Source of the DNA: Methylococcaceae bacterium
GTDB taxonomy: Bacteria; Pseudomonadota; Gammaproteobacteria; Methylococcales; Methylomonadaceae
DNA length: 64,000 nucleotides
Direction: 5' to 3'
Assembly (NCBI GenBank): GCA_013140705.1
Contig: JABFSH010000016.1
Span: 32,901-96,900, forward strand
Numbering within the stretch: the stretch's first letter is position 1; each line of letters begins with the position of its first letter. Both the position numbers and the translations under genes were made by a program. The notes below the pieces were generated by a model. The model saw only the letters and a program-made list of their open reading frames with translations. It was not told where the DNA came from and did no database searches. Positions 40,958 to 49,760 of this stretch are shown piece after piece.

Positions 40958-41247
40958 ATTTATATTTCACTGTTTAAAATTAAGCAAACTGTTCACAAAC
41001 ACATGACATCAACTTAGTACATGTGCTTCCCGTAGCAAGCGATACCTGATAATGATTGACGTGAAAAGCGGGAACTTGATTATCAATTTTAAATTAGGTG
41101 TACACTAGGATGTTTCAGCCGGATATATTACCATAGCCCTTGAGGTCTTTGCACCCGCTGTAATGGCTTCCGCAAATTTTCATCGCCCACTGTAATTCTG
41201 ACCAGACTTTGCAATCCCCGACGCATCCAACGACTGTCGATATAATC

Positions 41248-42060
41248 ATGCCACTGAACATTGCCGTAATCGCTCTATTCTCAATTTGCATTTATTTTGG
41301 GAGTGCGCTACTGATCAGTCGGCACCTCTATCGGCATTCAGGAGTCTATCAAACGCAAAGCACAGCCATTTATTTAGCGTGGCTAGCCGTACTGGCTCAC
41401 ATTGTGTATTCGGCATTAAGCTTTCAGCAATTTAACGGCTTTAATTTTAGTTTCTTTAGCACGGCATCACTCGTTGCCATGGTCGTGACTCTTGTGCTAT
41501 TGATAGCCGCCTTAAACAAGCCCGTCGAAAAACTGGGAATCATATTATTTCCTATTACTGCGATCATGCTGTCACTGGATATCTTTTTTCCCACTCAACC
41601 AAGACCACTACACGCCTATGGCTGGGCAATGAGCACTCATATTTTGACTTCCATTATTGCTTTCAGTCTGCTCAACATCGCCGCATTGCAAGCTATTCTG
41701 CTCGCCTTTCAAGACCGTCAACTAAAAAGCCATCAACCCAAACGCTTTATTCTATCCATCCCTCCCCTGCAAACCATGGAATCGCTTCTCTTTCAAATGA
41801 TCGGCACCGGCTTGATTTTTTTGTCGATCGCCTTGGTTAGTGGTTTTTTATTTATAGAAGACCTGTTTGCTCAGCATCTGGTTCACAAAACCGTACTGTC
41901 AATTCTTGCGTGGATAATTTTTTCGGGCCTTTTAATTGGCCGAGAAAAGTATGGCTGGCGGGGGCAAACGGCAATAAAATGGACGCTCTGCGGTTTTGTA
42001 TCGTTACTGCTCGCTTATTTTGGCAGCAAACTCGTACTGGAAATCATCTTGCACAGATAA
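41248..42060 (+). CDS. ypjD: cytochrome c assembly-type membrane protein YpjD
   Basis: A 270-residue inner-membrane protein of the CcsA/CcmC-like family with about eight helices. HAYGWAMSTHIL (~131-142) and conserved histidines of the heme-handling family are visible. ATG 41248 is preferred over the upstream TTG because it begins a membrane helix. Its place next to ffh, divergently transcribed, is conserved in gammaproteobacteria. The exact role is not established. Confidence 0.88.
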   Translation: MPLNIAVIALFSICIYFGSALLISRHLYRHSGVYQTQSTAIYLAWLAVLAHIVYSALSFQQFNGFNFSFFSTASLVAMVVTLVLLIAALNKPVEKLGIILFPITAIMLSLDIFFPTQPRPLHAYGWAMSTHILTSIIAFSLLNIAALQAILLAFQDRQLKSHQPKRFILSIPPLQTMESLLFQMIGTGLIFLSIALVSGFLFIEDLFAQHLVHKTVLSILAWIIFSGLLIGREKYGWRGQTAIKWTLCGFVSLLLAYFGSKLVLEIILHR

Positions 42061-42064
42061 TAAT

Positions 42065-42370
42065 TTAGGAAATGTAGGCTTTGATCGCTTTCTTCCCGTG
42101 ATCTATTTGCCGCAAAACCTGCTCCAGCTCCAATTTTTCGATGCGCCCCAGTTCCATGATTTGTTGATCTATTTCAAGAATGTATCGAATCTCATCGGCA
42201 AGCGTCAAGGCCAAATCAGCCGGATCAGGTGATAAAAAAAAGGCGTCGAGTAATTCTCGTCTTGTTACTTCCATTTCAGAAACCTCCTCCCATTGTGCCA
42301 ACTGCGCTCGATCAAGCATGGCAGCGCTCAACGAAATAAGCTTTTGAAGGTCGGTTGACTTGTCGCTCAT
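42065..42370 (-). CDS. fliT: flagellar chaperone FliT-like
   Basis: A 101-residue all-helical, acidic protein with the low-conservation pattern of FliT, the chaperone of the filament cap protein FliD and regulator of FlhDC. The assignment rests on size, helix content and its position after fliS and fliD. It is separated from fliS by 221 bases that hold a hairpin. Confidence 0.72.
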   Translation of the reverse strand: MSDKSTDLQKLISLSAAMLDRAQLAQWEEVSEMEVTRRELLDAFFLSPDPADLALTLADEIRYILEIDQQIMELGRIEKLELEQVLRQIDHGKKAIKAYIS

Positions 42371-42480
42371 CTTATTTGCCTGATGTAACCGTAAAAAACA
42401 AAACAGATAGCAATATCTATATCTGCCAATGACTTATGGCAGTATACATTAAAACTTTGAGAATAGATTGTTCATTTAGG

Positions 42481-42516
42481 TACGGCCATTCCAGTTACTT
42501 CAGGAGAATGGCCGTA
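42481..42516. repeat. perfect 11-bp inverted repeat between fliS and fliT
   Basis: TACGGCCATTC (42481-42491) and GAATGGCCGTA (42506-42516) form a strong hairpin with a 14-base loop. There is no T run on either side, so it is not a standard terminator. It could stabilise the fliS end of the mRNA. Confidence 0.6.
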
Positions 42517-42591
42517 GGGTATGGCGTTGAAGGAGAATGATAGAGAAAAGAATTTTTAAGCAATTAAACCGGCCTGCGCTACTAAAAACGT

Positions 42592-42984
42592 CTAATTCTT
42601 CAACATCTCAGGAATCACATCCCAGCCTGCTTTAACTTCCAACATCAAATTAGCAACCTCATCAAGAATACGCTCATCACTGCGAATATTGGCAATAATC
42701 AAGCGACGCGTCATGTAATCATAGAGACTACTCAAATTTTCTGACAATTCGCCACCCACTTCTTTATTTAAGGAAGCATGTAACCCACCGACAATGGTAA
42801 TGGCCTTGCTGATATTTTCGCCTTTCTTGGCGATTTCTTTCCGAGCAATGTTACTTTTAGCAAGCGTAACTTTTTCCAAAACACCTTCCATAAGCATCTG
42901 CACGAGGCGATGAGGCGTAGCATCCATTACTGCACTGTGAACACCCACTTGTTTATATTGATTCATAGCTGATCTAGCATTCAT
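42592..42984 (-). CDS. fliS: flagellin export chaperone FliS
   Basis: FliS binds the C-terminus of flagellin in the cytoplasm and prevents early polymerisation. The 130-residue helical protein has the conserved start with YKQVGVHSAVMDATPHRLVQMLMEG (~10-34) and SLYDYMTRRLIIAN (~86-99). It follows fliD. Confidence 0.96.
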   Translation of the reverse strand: MNARSAMNQYKQVGVHSAVMDATPHRLVQMLMEGVLEKVTLAKSNIARKEIAKKGENISKAITIVGGLHASLNKEVGGELSENLSSLYDYMTRRLIIANIRSDERILDEVANLMLEVKAGWDVIPEMLKN

Positions 42985-43128
42985 TTGAATATCCTCATTA
43001 TCATTAATTTGTATTGCAATGCTTGAAGCATTTACTGCTGTATCGGCAGATTTAACAAAAACTTTATTAAACTTCGATTAATGGCTTGATTTTCACACAA
43101 CCTGCTTAAGAGATTCGGCCCGTTATTC

Positions 43129-44505
43129 CTAGTTATCAGAACTACCTGAACCCGGCAAATTGCTCAACTGTTGCGCAAGATAAGAGCCCGTAGCCTGCAA
43201 CTGCCCCAACAAAGCATCCATTGCGGTAAATTGCTTGCGATAACGTGCTTCAACAGCAACAAGTCTGAGATTAAGCCTATCCCTCTGCTCGGTAACATCA
43301 TTGATTTGATTTTTTACACCATCAACACGGGAAGTCAGCGACCCGGTCGATGATAAATAATTCGTCAGCATCGTATCGAATCGTTTCGCTAAACCGTCAC
43401 TCGATGCAAATAATTTCGATACGGATTCAAAATCCGAAGCAATGACAGCATCCAGTTTGGTGGAGTTAACTTCAAGCTCGCCTTTCTTATTGGTTTTAAT
43501 GCCAATTTCAGCCAGTGTCGCAAAAGTTGTTGATCCTGGCACAGGATTTGATAATGTTTGTCGTAACTGATTTTGCACACTACGTAATGTACTATCACCA
43601 AATAACGGGCCGCCTTTTTTGGTTTCTGGATCATACCCGGACAAGCTATTGATGCCGCTGGCCAGCGAGTTATAAGCCTTAATGAAATCATTCACTTTTG
43701 ACTTGACCGAGTCCTTATCCAGCGTGACACTCAGCGTTCCGGTCGTATTGATATCCGCACCTTTAAGCGTCAATGTGACTCCGGTAATGACATCGGACAA
43801 ACTGTTGCTGTCCCGTGTTACTTTTTGCTGATCGACATAAATAATCGAATCCTGGGCCGCTTGAAGCGTCGTAAAATTAGCCGTTGCCAGCCTGGTCAAA
43901 TCCTTACCATCGTTCGCATCAGAGTCTGTTGCCGCCAGGGTTATGGTCTTCGCAGCACCCACTTTACCCGAAGTCAGCACAAGTTTAGTGCCGCTATCAA
44001 CCTGGATAAGCGATGCTGAAAGTCCAGGGTTACCGGACGCTTGGTTAATCGCGTCACGAATGCCGGCTAGTGTCGTATCGGCCGCCACAGTAATATTGAA
44101 ACTATCGGCACCCAAACTAATGGCTAATGTACCGGCACCGACCACTTCCGTGCCACTGGTAAAATCAACCGAGCGTATCTTTGCCGCCTGCGCCAACTGT
44201 TCAACCTTAATGGCATAACTACTGGCGACAGCGGAATTAGTTGCTGAAACCGTAAACAAAGATTCGTGACTTGAAGAGGCTTTACGAGCCTGAAAGACAG
44301 ATAAATCCTTTAATCCCTGCGCACTGGTCTGAAACGATGAAAGCGTACTTTTAAGATTTCCCAAAGCGGATAAATTGGCTTGCAAAACCGCCTCTTTACG
44401 AGTCAACCGCAAAGTGGCGGGTTGTCCTTCTGCAGCAACCAGCTTTGATACCAGGCCCTCTATATCAAGGCCCGAACCTACCCCGGCGGATGTTATTGCA
44501 GCCAT
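43129..44505 (-). CDS. fliD: flagellar filament cap protein FliD
   Basis: FliD is the pentameric cap under which flagellin is added. The 458 residues start with GVGSGLDIEGLVSKLVAAEG, the FliD N-terminal signature (~7-26). A hook IN-type repeat lies near 120-185 (GTLAISLGADSFNITV). The C-terminal coiled-coil region includes the IKTNKKGELEVN segment. It is between flaG and fliS in the usual order. Confidence 0.97.
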   Translation of the reverse strand: MAAITSAGVGSGLDIEGLVSKLVAAEGQPATLRLTRKEAVLQANLSALGNLKSTLSSFQTSAQGLKDLSVFQARKASSSHESLFTVSATNSAVASSYAIKVEQLAQAAKIRSVDFTSGTEVVGAGTLAISLGADSFNITVAADTTLAGIRDAINQASGNPGLSASLIQVDSGTKLVLTSGKVGAAKTITLAATDSDANDGKDLTRLATANFTTLQAAQDSIIYVDQQKVTRDSNSLSDVITGVTLTLKGADINTTGTLSVTLDKDSVKSKVNDFIKAYNSLASGINSLSGYDPETKKGGPLFGDSTLRSVQNQLRQTLSNPVPGSTTFATLAEIGIKTNKKGELEVNSTKLDAVIASDFESVSKLFASSDGLAKRFDTMLTNYLSSTGSLTSRVDGVKNQINDVTEQRDRLNLRLVAVEARYRKQFTAMDALLGQLQATGSYLAQQLSNLPGSGSSDN

Positions 44506-44547
44506 TGCTCCTACCTCTCATCGAAAATAATCAAGTATAGTGAAACA

Positions 44548-44964
44548 TTAAGCTCTCGAACTGAAGATATTCAATGTTGCGTCATGCTTATCTTCAGACA
44601 AACTTCGGGCTAGCCTGAGCGTTTCTTCATTCGGTATTTGCCGAATGACTTTTTCAGTTTTGGAATCGATCACTTTAACCACCATCGTGCCGCTATCCTC
44701 ATCGATACTAAACTGCAAGTTTCTCTGCACGTTTTGTATGTAACCATTAAGATCATCAACTGCTTTCTTCAAATTGACATCATCTTTGGGGCCTTTGACT
44801 TTAGCATCAGTAGCCACACCAGCATCCGGCAGCTTAACTTCAACTTTATTGACCGAATCAGTCAGCAACTTAACAGGTGCTTCAACAGATGGCTTGCCGC
44901 TTCCTACTTTTAAAGGTGTAAGCGATGCAGTTGCCTGTTGTGAAACATTTGTATTAATGTCCAT
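44548..44964 (-). CDS. flaG: FlaG-family flagellar protein
   Basis: FlaG proteins influence filament length. The domain at residues ~70-138 has LQFSIDEDSGTMVVKVIDSKTEKVIRQIPNEE, the family signature. ATG 44964 is chosen because GGAGG precedes it; a GTG four codons earlier is possible. It lies between fliC and fliD on the same strand. Confidence 0.93.
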   Translation of the reverse strand: MDINTNVSQQATASLTPLKVGSGKPSVEAPVKLLTDSVNKVEVKLPDAGVATDAKVKGPKDDVNLKKAVDDLNGYIQNVQRNLQFSIDEDSGTMVVKVIDSKTEKVIRQIPNEETLRLARSLSEDKHDATLNIFSSRA

Positions 44965-45000
44965 TTGGACCTCCACTTACAATTTGCAAGAAGAACAAAA

Positions 45001-45020
45001 GCCCGGTGTTGCCACCGGGC
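45001..45020 (-). terminator. terminator of fliC
   Basis: GCCCGGTG-GCAA-CACCGGGC followed by TTTTGTT on the minus strand lies 15 bases after the fliC stop. It should isolate the abundant fliC transcript from flaG. Confidence 0.88.
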
Positions 45021-45035
45021 ATGTTTGTTCAACCA

Positions 45036-46865
45036 TTATCTCAAAAGACTTAATACATTTTGTGATAACTGATTAGCCTGAGACAACATCGCCGTACCCG
45101 CTTGTTGCAAGATTTGTGACCGGGTTAAATTCGCAGTTTCTTTTGCGAAGTCGGCATCTCTGATACGACTGCGAGAAGCAGACAGGTTTTCAGTGGTAGT
45201 TTGCAAACTGACTACCGTTGATTCAAAACGGTTTTGGTAAGCACCCAATGCACCGCGAGTACTGTTGATGGTGTTGATGGCGGCATCCACAGTAGCCAAT
45301 GCGGACTGAGCACCTGCAGCCGTGGTCAGATCGAGCGATGAAACGCCTGCTCCAGCGGATGCAGTAGCCGCAGTTGTGCCGGCGGTAAAAGCGCCAGCCG
45401 TTAAACCGGCACCCGCAACAGTGGTTGTACCTGTTGCAAAGCCGGTGTTTGCTGCATTAGCACTGCCTTTATTGAATACCTGAATACCGCCGGTTGTTGA
45501 CGTCAGAGTGACTACACCTGCCGCATTCGATGCCGTAACACCTGTTTTTGCCGTTATAGCGTTTATCGCGGTGACAATATTGTCCCCCTGTAAGGTAACA
45601 GTGCCACCGGCAGCAACGGAGCCTATAGAGTACCCATTGATCGAGATATCTCCCGCAGCAATAGCGCCCACGGTGGTAATGAGATCACCGTCCTTAATGC
45701 CCGTACCGCCGCCACTTGCCAAGGTGATGCCTGCGGAGCCGGTGGAATTCAGGGTAACTGTTGAGCGCGTTGTTGTCCCCGCAATGGCTAGTGTAGAAGC
45801 AACACTTCCAGCAGCACCACCCACTGTTGTAGCAGAACCTAACCCGGATGTAGCTGCTGCAACGACAATAGCTGCAGCCCTGCCATCATTGCCAACAGTG
45901 ATATTACGTCCGTCGGCAGCAGTTAGGGCAACCGCTCCGTTGGAGCTGTCAAAAGTCGCTGTCACACCAGTTTGAGACGATTTTGCATTGATAGCTGCCG
46001 TAACTTGAGAACCCCGTTCAGTTGCCGTAGCGGCTGCACTTATCGCACCGATACTCACGCCATTGATAACAATGTCGCCAGCCGCAATGGCTGTAGCAAA
46101 ACCTGTTGCAGCAGTACCGCCAACCGTGGTTGCAGAAACAGTTGCGGTAACGCCTGTTTGCCCGGACACCGCATTGATGGCCGCAGCTTTTGCTATGCCG
46201 CTGCTGGCACCGCCGACATAGGATACGCCGTCAGCGACCGTAGCCCCTACATTATAACCATTGATGGTCAAATCACCTGCCGCGAGCACTCCAGCAGCTA
46301 CAGCTGAGCCTGCTTTAACCGTAGAATAGCTGGAGCCTGATCCCACACCGAGAGCGCTAGATCTGGCACTAGAAATTGATGCAATGGTAATGCGATCGTT
46401 ACTGGTGTTGTTCGCACCCACCTGGAATGTTTGGGCGGTGAAAGTGCCATCCAGCAATTTGGCGCCGTTGAACGAAGAAGCCCCAGCAACGCGATCAATT
46501 TCAGCGATTAACTGGGTGGCTTCATTATTGATGGACAAACGGTCACTGGCGCTGTTGCTGGCGTTTGATGCTTGCACAGCCAATTCACGAATCCGTTGCA
46601 AGTTGTTGCCAATTTGTTCCAGATCGCCTTCAGCAGTTTGAGATAAAGAGATACCATCATTGGCGTTACGAGCAGCCTGATCATTACCACGAATTTGTGT
46701 AGTGAACCGTTCGCTGATCGCCAAACCAGCAGCATCGTCTTTGGCACTGTTAATACGTAAACCGGATGATAACCGTTGCAACGATGTCGCCAACGAAGAC
46801 TGAGATGTATTCAGGTTACGTTGGGCGTTTAAAGAAGCAACATTGGTATTGATTATTTGTGGCAT
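45036..46865 (-). CDS. fliC: flagellin with a repeat-expanded central region
   Basis: Flagellin is the filament subunit. The 609 residues have well-conserved D0/D1 ends (MPQIINTNVASLNAQRNLN start; SQILQQAGTAMLSQANQ near the end). The surface-exposed middle (~175-500) is Ala/Gly/Thr-rich and contains three copies of a unit with AAGDxxINGxxIG (195-208, 261-274, 403-416). Each is followed about 15-25 residues later by AINAxxxxTGVTA (229-241, 291-303, 434-446), the flagellin IN-type motif. It is preceded by a sigma-28 promoter and AGGAGAG. It is the only flagellin gene in the window. Confidence 0.97.
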   Translation of the reverse strand: MPQIINTNVASLNAQRNLNTSQSSLATSLQRLSSGLRINSAKDDAAGLAISERFTTQIRGNDQAARNANDGISLSQTAEGDLEQIGNNLQRIRELAVQASNASNSASDRLSINNEATQLIAEIDRVAGASSFNGAKLLDGTFTAQTFQVGANNTSNDRITIASISSARSSALGVGSGSSYSTVKAGSAVAAGVLAAGDLTINGYNVGATVADGVSYVGGASSGIAKAAAINAVSGQTGVTATVSATTVGGTAATGFATAIAAGDIVINGVSIGAISAAATATERGSQVTAAINAKSSQTGVTATFDSSNGAVALTAADGRNITVGNDGRAAAIVVAAATSGLGSATTVGGAAGSVASTLAIAGTTTRSTVTLNSTGSAGITLASGGGTGIKDGDLITTVGAIAAGDISINGYSIGSVAAGGTVTLQGDNIVTAINAITAKTGVTASNAAGVVTLTSTTGGIQVFNKGSANAANTGFATGTTTVAGAGLTAGAFTAGTTAATASAGAGVSSLDLTTAAGAQSALATVDAAINTINSTRGALGAYQNRFESTVVSLQTTTENLSASRSRIRDADFAKETANLTRSQILQQAGTAMLSQANQLSQNVLSLLR

Positions 46866-46961
46866 GATAGCTCTCCTGATAATAAATAATTGCCAAACTA
46901 TTTGGCCGATTTGAAAGTTTTGAGGACCATCGTTTTGATGATTGCCTCGCCTTTGTCTTAG

Positions 46962-46988
46962 TTATCGACTGTCCTTTTTGAAACTTTA
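46962..46988 (-). promoter_or_regulatory. sigma-28 (FliA) promoter of fliC
   Basis: On the minus strand TAAAGTTT (46981-46988), an 11-base spacer and GTCGATAA (46962-46969) match the sigma-28 consensus TAAAGTTT-N11-GCCGATAA with one mismatch. It gives a ~97-base leader before the fliC ATG. Confidence 0.92.
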
Positions 46989-47036
46989 ATTTTTTTTAAC
47001 GCATCGTGCTATTTGTGGTTTACTTCACATAAATTG

Positions 47037-47161
47037 AAGGGAACCTCTAAAAATTAGCCGATCATGCTTCGACAGGCTCAGCACGAACGGATAAGTAACT
47101 GATTTAACTAAACACCCGTTCGCACTGAGCCTGTCGAAGTGCAATTTTTAGAGGTTCCCTT
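47037..47161. mobile_element. 125-bp MITE with perfect 19-bp terminal inverted repeats
   Basis: The ends 47037-47055 and 47143-47161 are exact inverted copies of each other. Just inside each end lies an imperfect inverted core, CATGCTTCGACAGGCTCAGC and its counterpart with GAGCCTGTCGAAG. There is no coding capacity. No clear target duplication was found. The core matches the 66-bp element at 20481-20546, so both belong to one family moved in trans by an unseen transposase. Confidence 0.85.
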
Positions 47162-47237
47162 AACTTAATAGCATTGAGCAAACCTCTTCGCCTTTGCTAA
47201 ACTGAAACAATCTTTTGCATCACTACATTCATCCGAA

Positions 47238-48134
47238 ATGGCCGAGTACTACGATCCAGAAACCTACCCCAAAGAATGGAATTACCTGCAATCCGGCACC
47301 AATATCGATCAATACATTATTGAAAGAGAGCTGGCTCACGGTGGCTTTAGTTCGGTTTACCTCGCGCGGCAAAGCAAAGATCAGGTTCAAGTCATTGTTA
47401 AGGAGTACTTACCACGCATGTTGGCGCACAGAACCTGGAATAACATGATTGTCGCCAACAGTGATGAAACCGAGCCCTTATTCCGTCGCGGCAGAGCCTT
47501 ATTTTTAGAGGAAGCCAAGGCATTGGCGAGACTAAAACATCCCAACATCGTTGAAGTAATCAATTTTTTTAAAGCCAAATCCACTGTCTATATGGTGATG
47601 ACATATGATTACGGACTCACGCTGGACAAAATTTTGTCGGATAAAACATTACCGATTTCTGAAGATATTTTTCTGGCTATTTTTAATTCCCTATTGGCCG
47701 GCATTGGCCACCTGCATCAACATCAGTTTGTTCACCTGGATATCAAACCGGCCAATATTTTGGTAAGACCCGGCTTTGATGCGTTGCTACTGGATTTTGG
47801 CGCCATTCAAACCTATCCTAAAGTACAGATGAATAAACAGACTAATGTACTAACCCAAGGGTTTTCCCCCATCGAGCAATACCAGTCAGACACGCAACTA
47901 GGACCCTGGACAGATATTTATTCTGTAGGAGCCAGCATGCGTGCCTGTCTTGACCTTAAAGCGCCCTTCTCAGCACCGGAAAGGCATGAACAGGATAAAT
48001 TGATTCCCGCCGTGAAAGTATTCAAGAATAAATTCCCGGAATCACTCTTAAGTGCTATCGACTGGGCAATGGAATTGCTACCGGAAAATCGACCCCGGTC
48101 AGTCGCGGAACTCCAACAAGCCTTACTAAAGTAA
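47238..48134 (+). CDS. serine/threonine protein kinase
   Basis: A 298-residue Hanks-type kinase without membrane or sensor domains. The glycine loop is LAHGGFSSVYLA (~35-46), the lysine is in VIVKEYLP (~55), the catalytic loop is HLDIKPANIL (~165-174) and the metal motif is DFGA (~185). All active-site residues are present. The substrate is unknown. Its location beside the flagellar filament genes and a MITE gives no functional hint. Confidence 0.92.
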   Translation: MAEYYDPETYPKEWNYLQSGTNIDQYIIERELAHGGFSSVYLARQSKDQVQVIVKEYLPRMLAHRTWNNMIVANSDETEPLFRRGRALFLEEAKALARLKHPNIVEVINFFKAKSTVYMVMTYDYGLTLDKILSDKTLPISEDIFLAIFNSLLAGIGHLHQHQFVHLDIKPANILVRPGFDALLLDFGAIQTYPKVQMNKQTNVLTQGFSPIEQYQSDTQLGPWTDIYSVGASMRACLDLKAPFSAPERHEQDKLIPAVKVFKNKFPESLLSAIDWAMELLPENRPRSVAELQQALLK

Positions 48135-48177
48135 CTGATGTAACGCACGACCAAAATCCACGAAAGGCACGAAAGAA

Positions 48178-48560
48178 ATGGATAAGGACATTCGGCATTG
48201 AGAATACTGTTATCAGATACAAGGTACTGTGCTTGACGAATTCCGGGAAATGGGCTGCGATTTTCTTGAGACGGTTTACCAGGAGTGCCTGGGAAAGGAA
48301 TTATCAAAACGCGGGATTCCCTTTGTCGCACATCAAGAGCTGAGGCTTTTCTATAAGGTGAGTCGTTGCGGCAAACTTATGTCGCTGCTTTTATTTGCCA
48401 TGACTCTATTGTTGTTGAAATTAAAGCACTTTCTACCATTAATGGAGCGCATAAGGCGCAGTTCCTAAATTACCTGAAAGCAACAGAAATGTGTCTGGGT
48501 TGCTAGTCAACTTCGGTTGCTATCCCTAAGCAATAGTCGAACGGATTGTGTTATGAAGCT
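48178..48560 (+). pseudogene. GxxExxY-family (PDDEXK_3) protein, broken
   Basis: The family pattern is recognisable: GCDFLETVYQECLGKEL, then LRQTYVAAFICHDSIVVEIKALSTINGAHKAQFLNYLKAT, and LLVNFGCYP. The parts lie in different frames: an in-frame TGA near 48199, a shift near 48355-48370 and another after GLG near 48503. The intact family is about 125 residues of unknown function, often seen near repeats. This copy cannot make a full protein. Confidence 0.8.
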
Positions 48561-48691
48561 TTTTCGTGTCTTTTCTGTTTTTCCCGGACGGTGCGTAACG
48601 CCAGTCAAGTAATCAATTTTCCTGTATAAATTGACAATGAAAACCTGCTTGATCAGGTATACTGTTGGGTTTTGATACTAGCGAAAGAATC

Positions 48692-49411
48692 ATGAGACCC
48701 AGCGGACGCAATCCAGATCAGCTTAGAGATATTAAATTTACCTGTGACTATACAAAGCATGCGGAAGGCTCTGTACTGGTTGAATTTGGCGATACTCGCG
48801 TCTTATGCAACGCCAGCGTAGACACCCAGGTACCCCGATTTCTCAAAGGCAAAAATGAAGGCTGGGTGACGGCCGAATACGGCATGTTGCCTCGATCGAC
48901 TCACAGCCGAATGGGCCGCGAAGCCAGCCAAGGCAAACAAGGTGGACGAACGCTTGAAATCCAGCGATTGATCGGTCGATCATTACGTGCGGCTGTTGAT
49001 CTTAAAGCTTTAGGTGAACATACGATCACGATTGATTGCGATGTTCTGCAAGCGGATGGCGGGACTCGAACAGCATCAATCACCGGCGGATTTATCGCCT
49101 TGTCATTGGCGATTCAAAAAATGCTCCGTCGCAAACAGATCAAAAAAAACCCACTGCATGGACAGATCGCCTCCGTTTCAGTCGGCATCTATAACGGCGT
49201 GCCGGTTCTCGATCTGGACTATGCCGAAGATAGCAGCGCAGAAACAGACATGAATGTGGTCATGAATGACGCGTCTGCCTTTATCGAGATTCAGGGGACT
49301 GCTGAAGGCCATGCATTCAGAAAAGAGGAACTCGATAGCATGTTAGAACTGGCAAAAAACGGTATTTTGCAATTATTGGAAAAACAGCGTGCAGCGATTG
49401 AGCGCCAATAG
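48692..49411 (+). CDS. rph: ribonuclease PH
   Basis: RNase PH trims tRNA 3' ends by phosphorolysis. ATG 48692 ([14 protein letters not shown]) is the conserved start; a TTG nine codons earlier is not needed. The 239-residue protein has [17 protein letters not shown] (~24-40), the [19 protein letters not shown] motif and [18 protein letters not shown] (~113-130). Confidence 0.98.
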   Translation: MRPSGRNPDQLRDIKFTCDYTKHAEGSVLVEFGDTRVLCNASVDTQVPRFLKGKNEGWVTAEYGMLPRSTHSRMGREASQGKQGGRTLEIQRLIGRSLRAAVDLKALGEHTITIDCDVLQADGGTRTASITGGFIALSLAIQKMLRRKQIKKNPLHGQIASVSVGIYNGVPVLDLDYAEDSSAETDMNVVMNDASAFIEIQGTAEGHAFRKEELDSMLELAKNGILQLLEKQRAAIERQ

Positions 49412-49453
49412 ACTGGAAAATATACTGCATTCAAGACTGATTTAAGCACGGCA

Positions 49454-49501
49454 GGGTGCGCACCCCGTAGCTTTTTGATACCAAGGTACGCGATGCGTAC
49501 C
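49454..49501. repeat. REP-like paired palindromes
   Basis: GGGTGCGCACCC (49454-49465) and GGTACGC-GAT-GCGTACC (49485-49501) lie 19 bases apart between the convergent rph and slyX genes. Such GGTRCGC palindromes often form dispersed repeats in gammaproteobacteria. No T run suggests that termination is not their main role. Confidence 0.5.
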
Positions 49502-49539
49502 AATTGGCTTAAGACGAAAATTTCGTCATCAGATAAACT

Positions 49540-49749
49540 TTAATAATGCGGTGGCCTTTCGTTTTTGTCTTCTTCGCTACCGACACGTTCAACCGACAGG
49601 CTTTTGATACGATCGTGGAGCAGCGTTACCGTTGCATCCAAACGATCAATTTGCTGCTGTTGCTGCGCCACTATATGATTCAAATCCTGAACCAGATCTT
49701 CCTGATAAGCGACTTTTATTTCCAGTTCGATAATACGATCAGTACTCAT
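49540..49749 (-). CDS. slyX: SlyX homologue
   Basis: A 69-residue coiled-coil protein with the SlyX frame: ELEIKVAYQEDLVQDLN, a Gln-rich heptad stretch (~28-35) and the conserved C-terminal PPHY. The function of SlyX is unknown. It lies downstream of hemN on the same strand, 11 bases after its stop. Confidence 0.92.
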   Translation of the reverse strand: MSTDRIIELEIKVAYQEDLVQDLNHIVAQQQQQIDRLDATVTLLHDRIKSLSVERVGSEEDKNERPPHY

Positions 49750-49760
49750 AAAACAGACTG

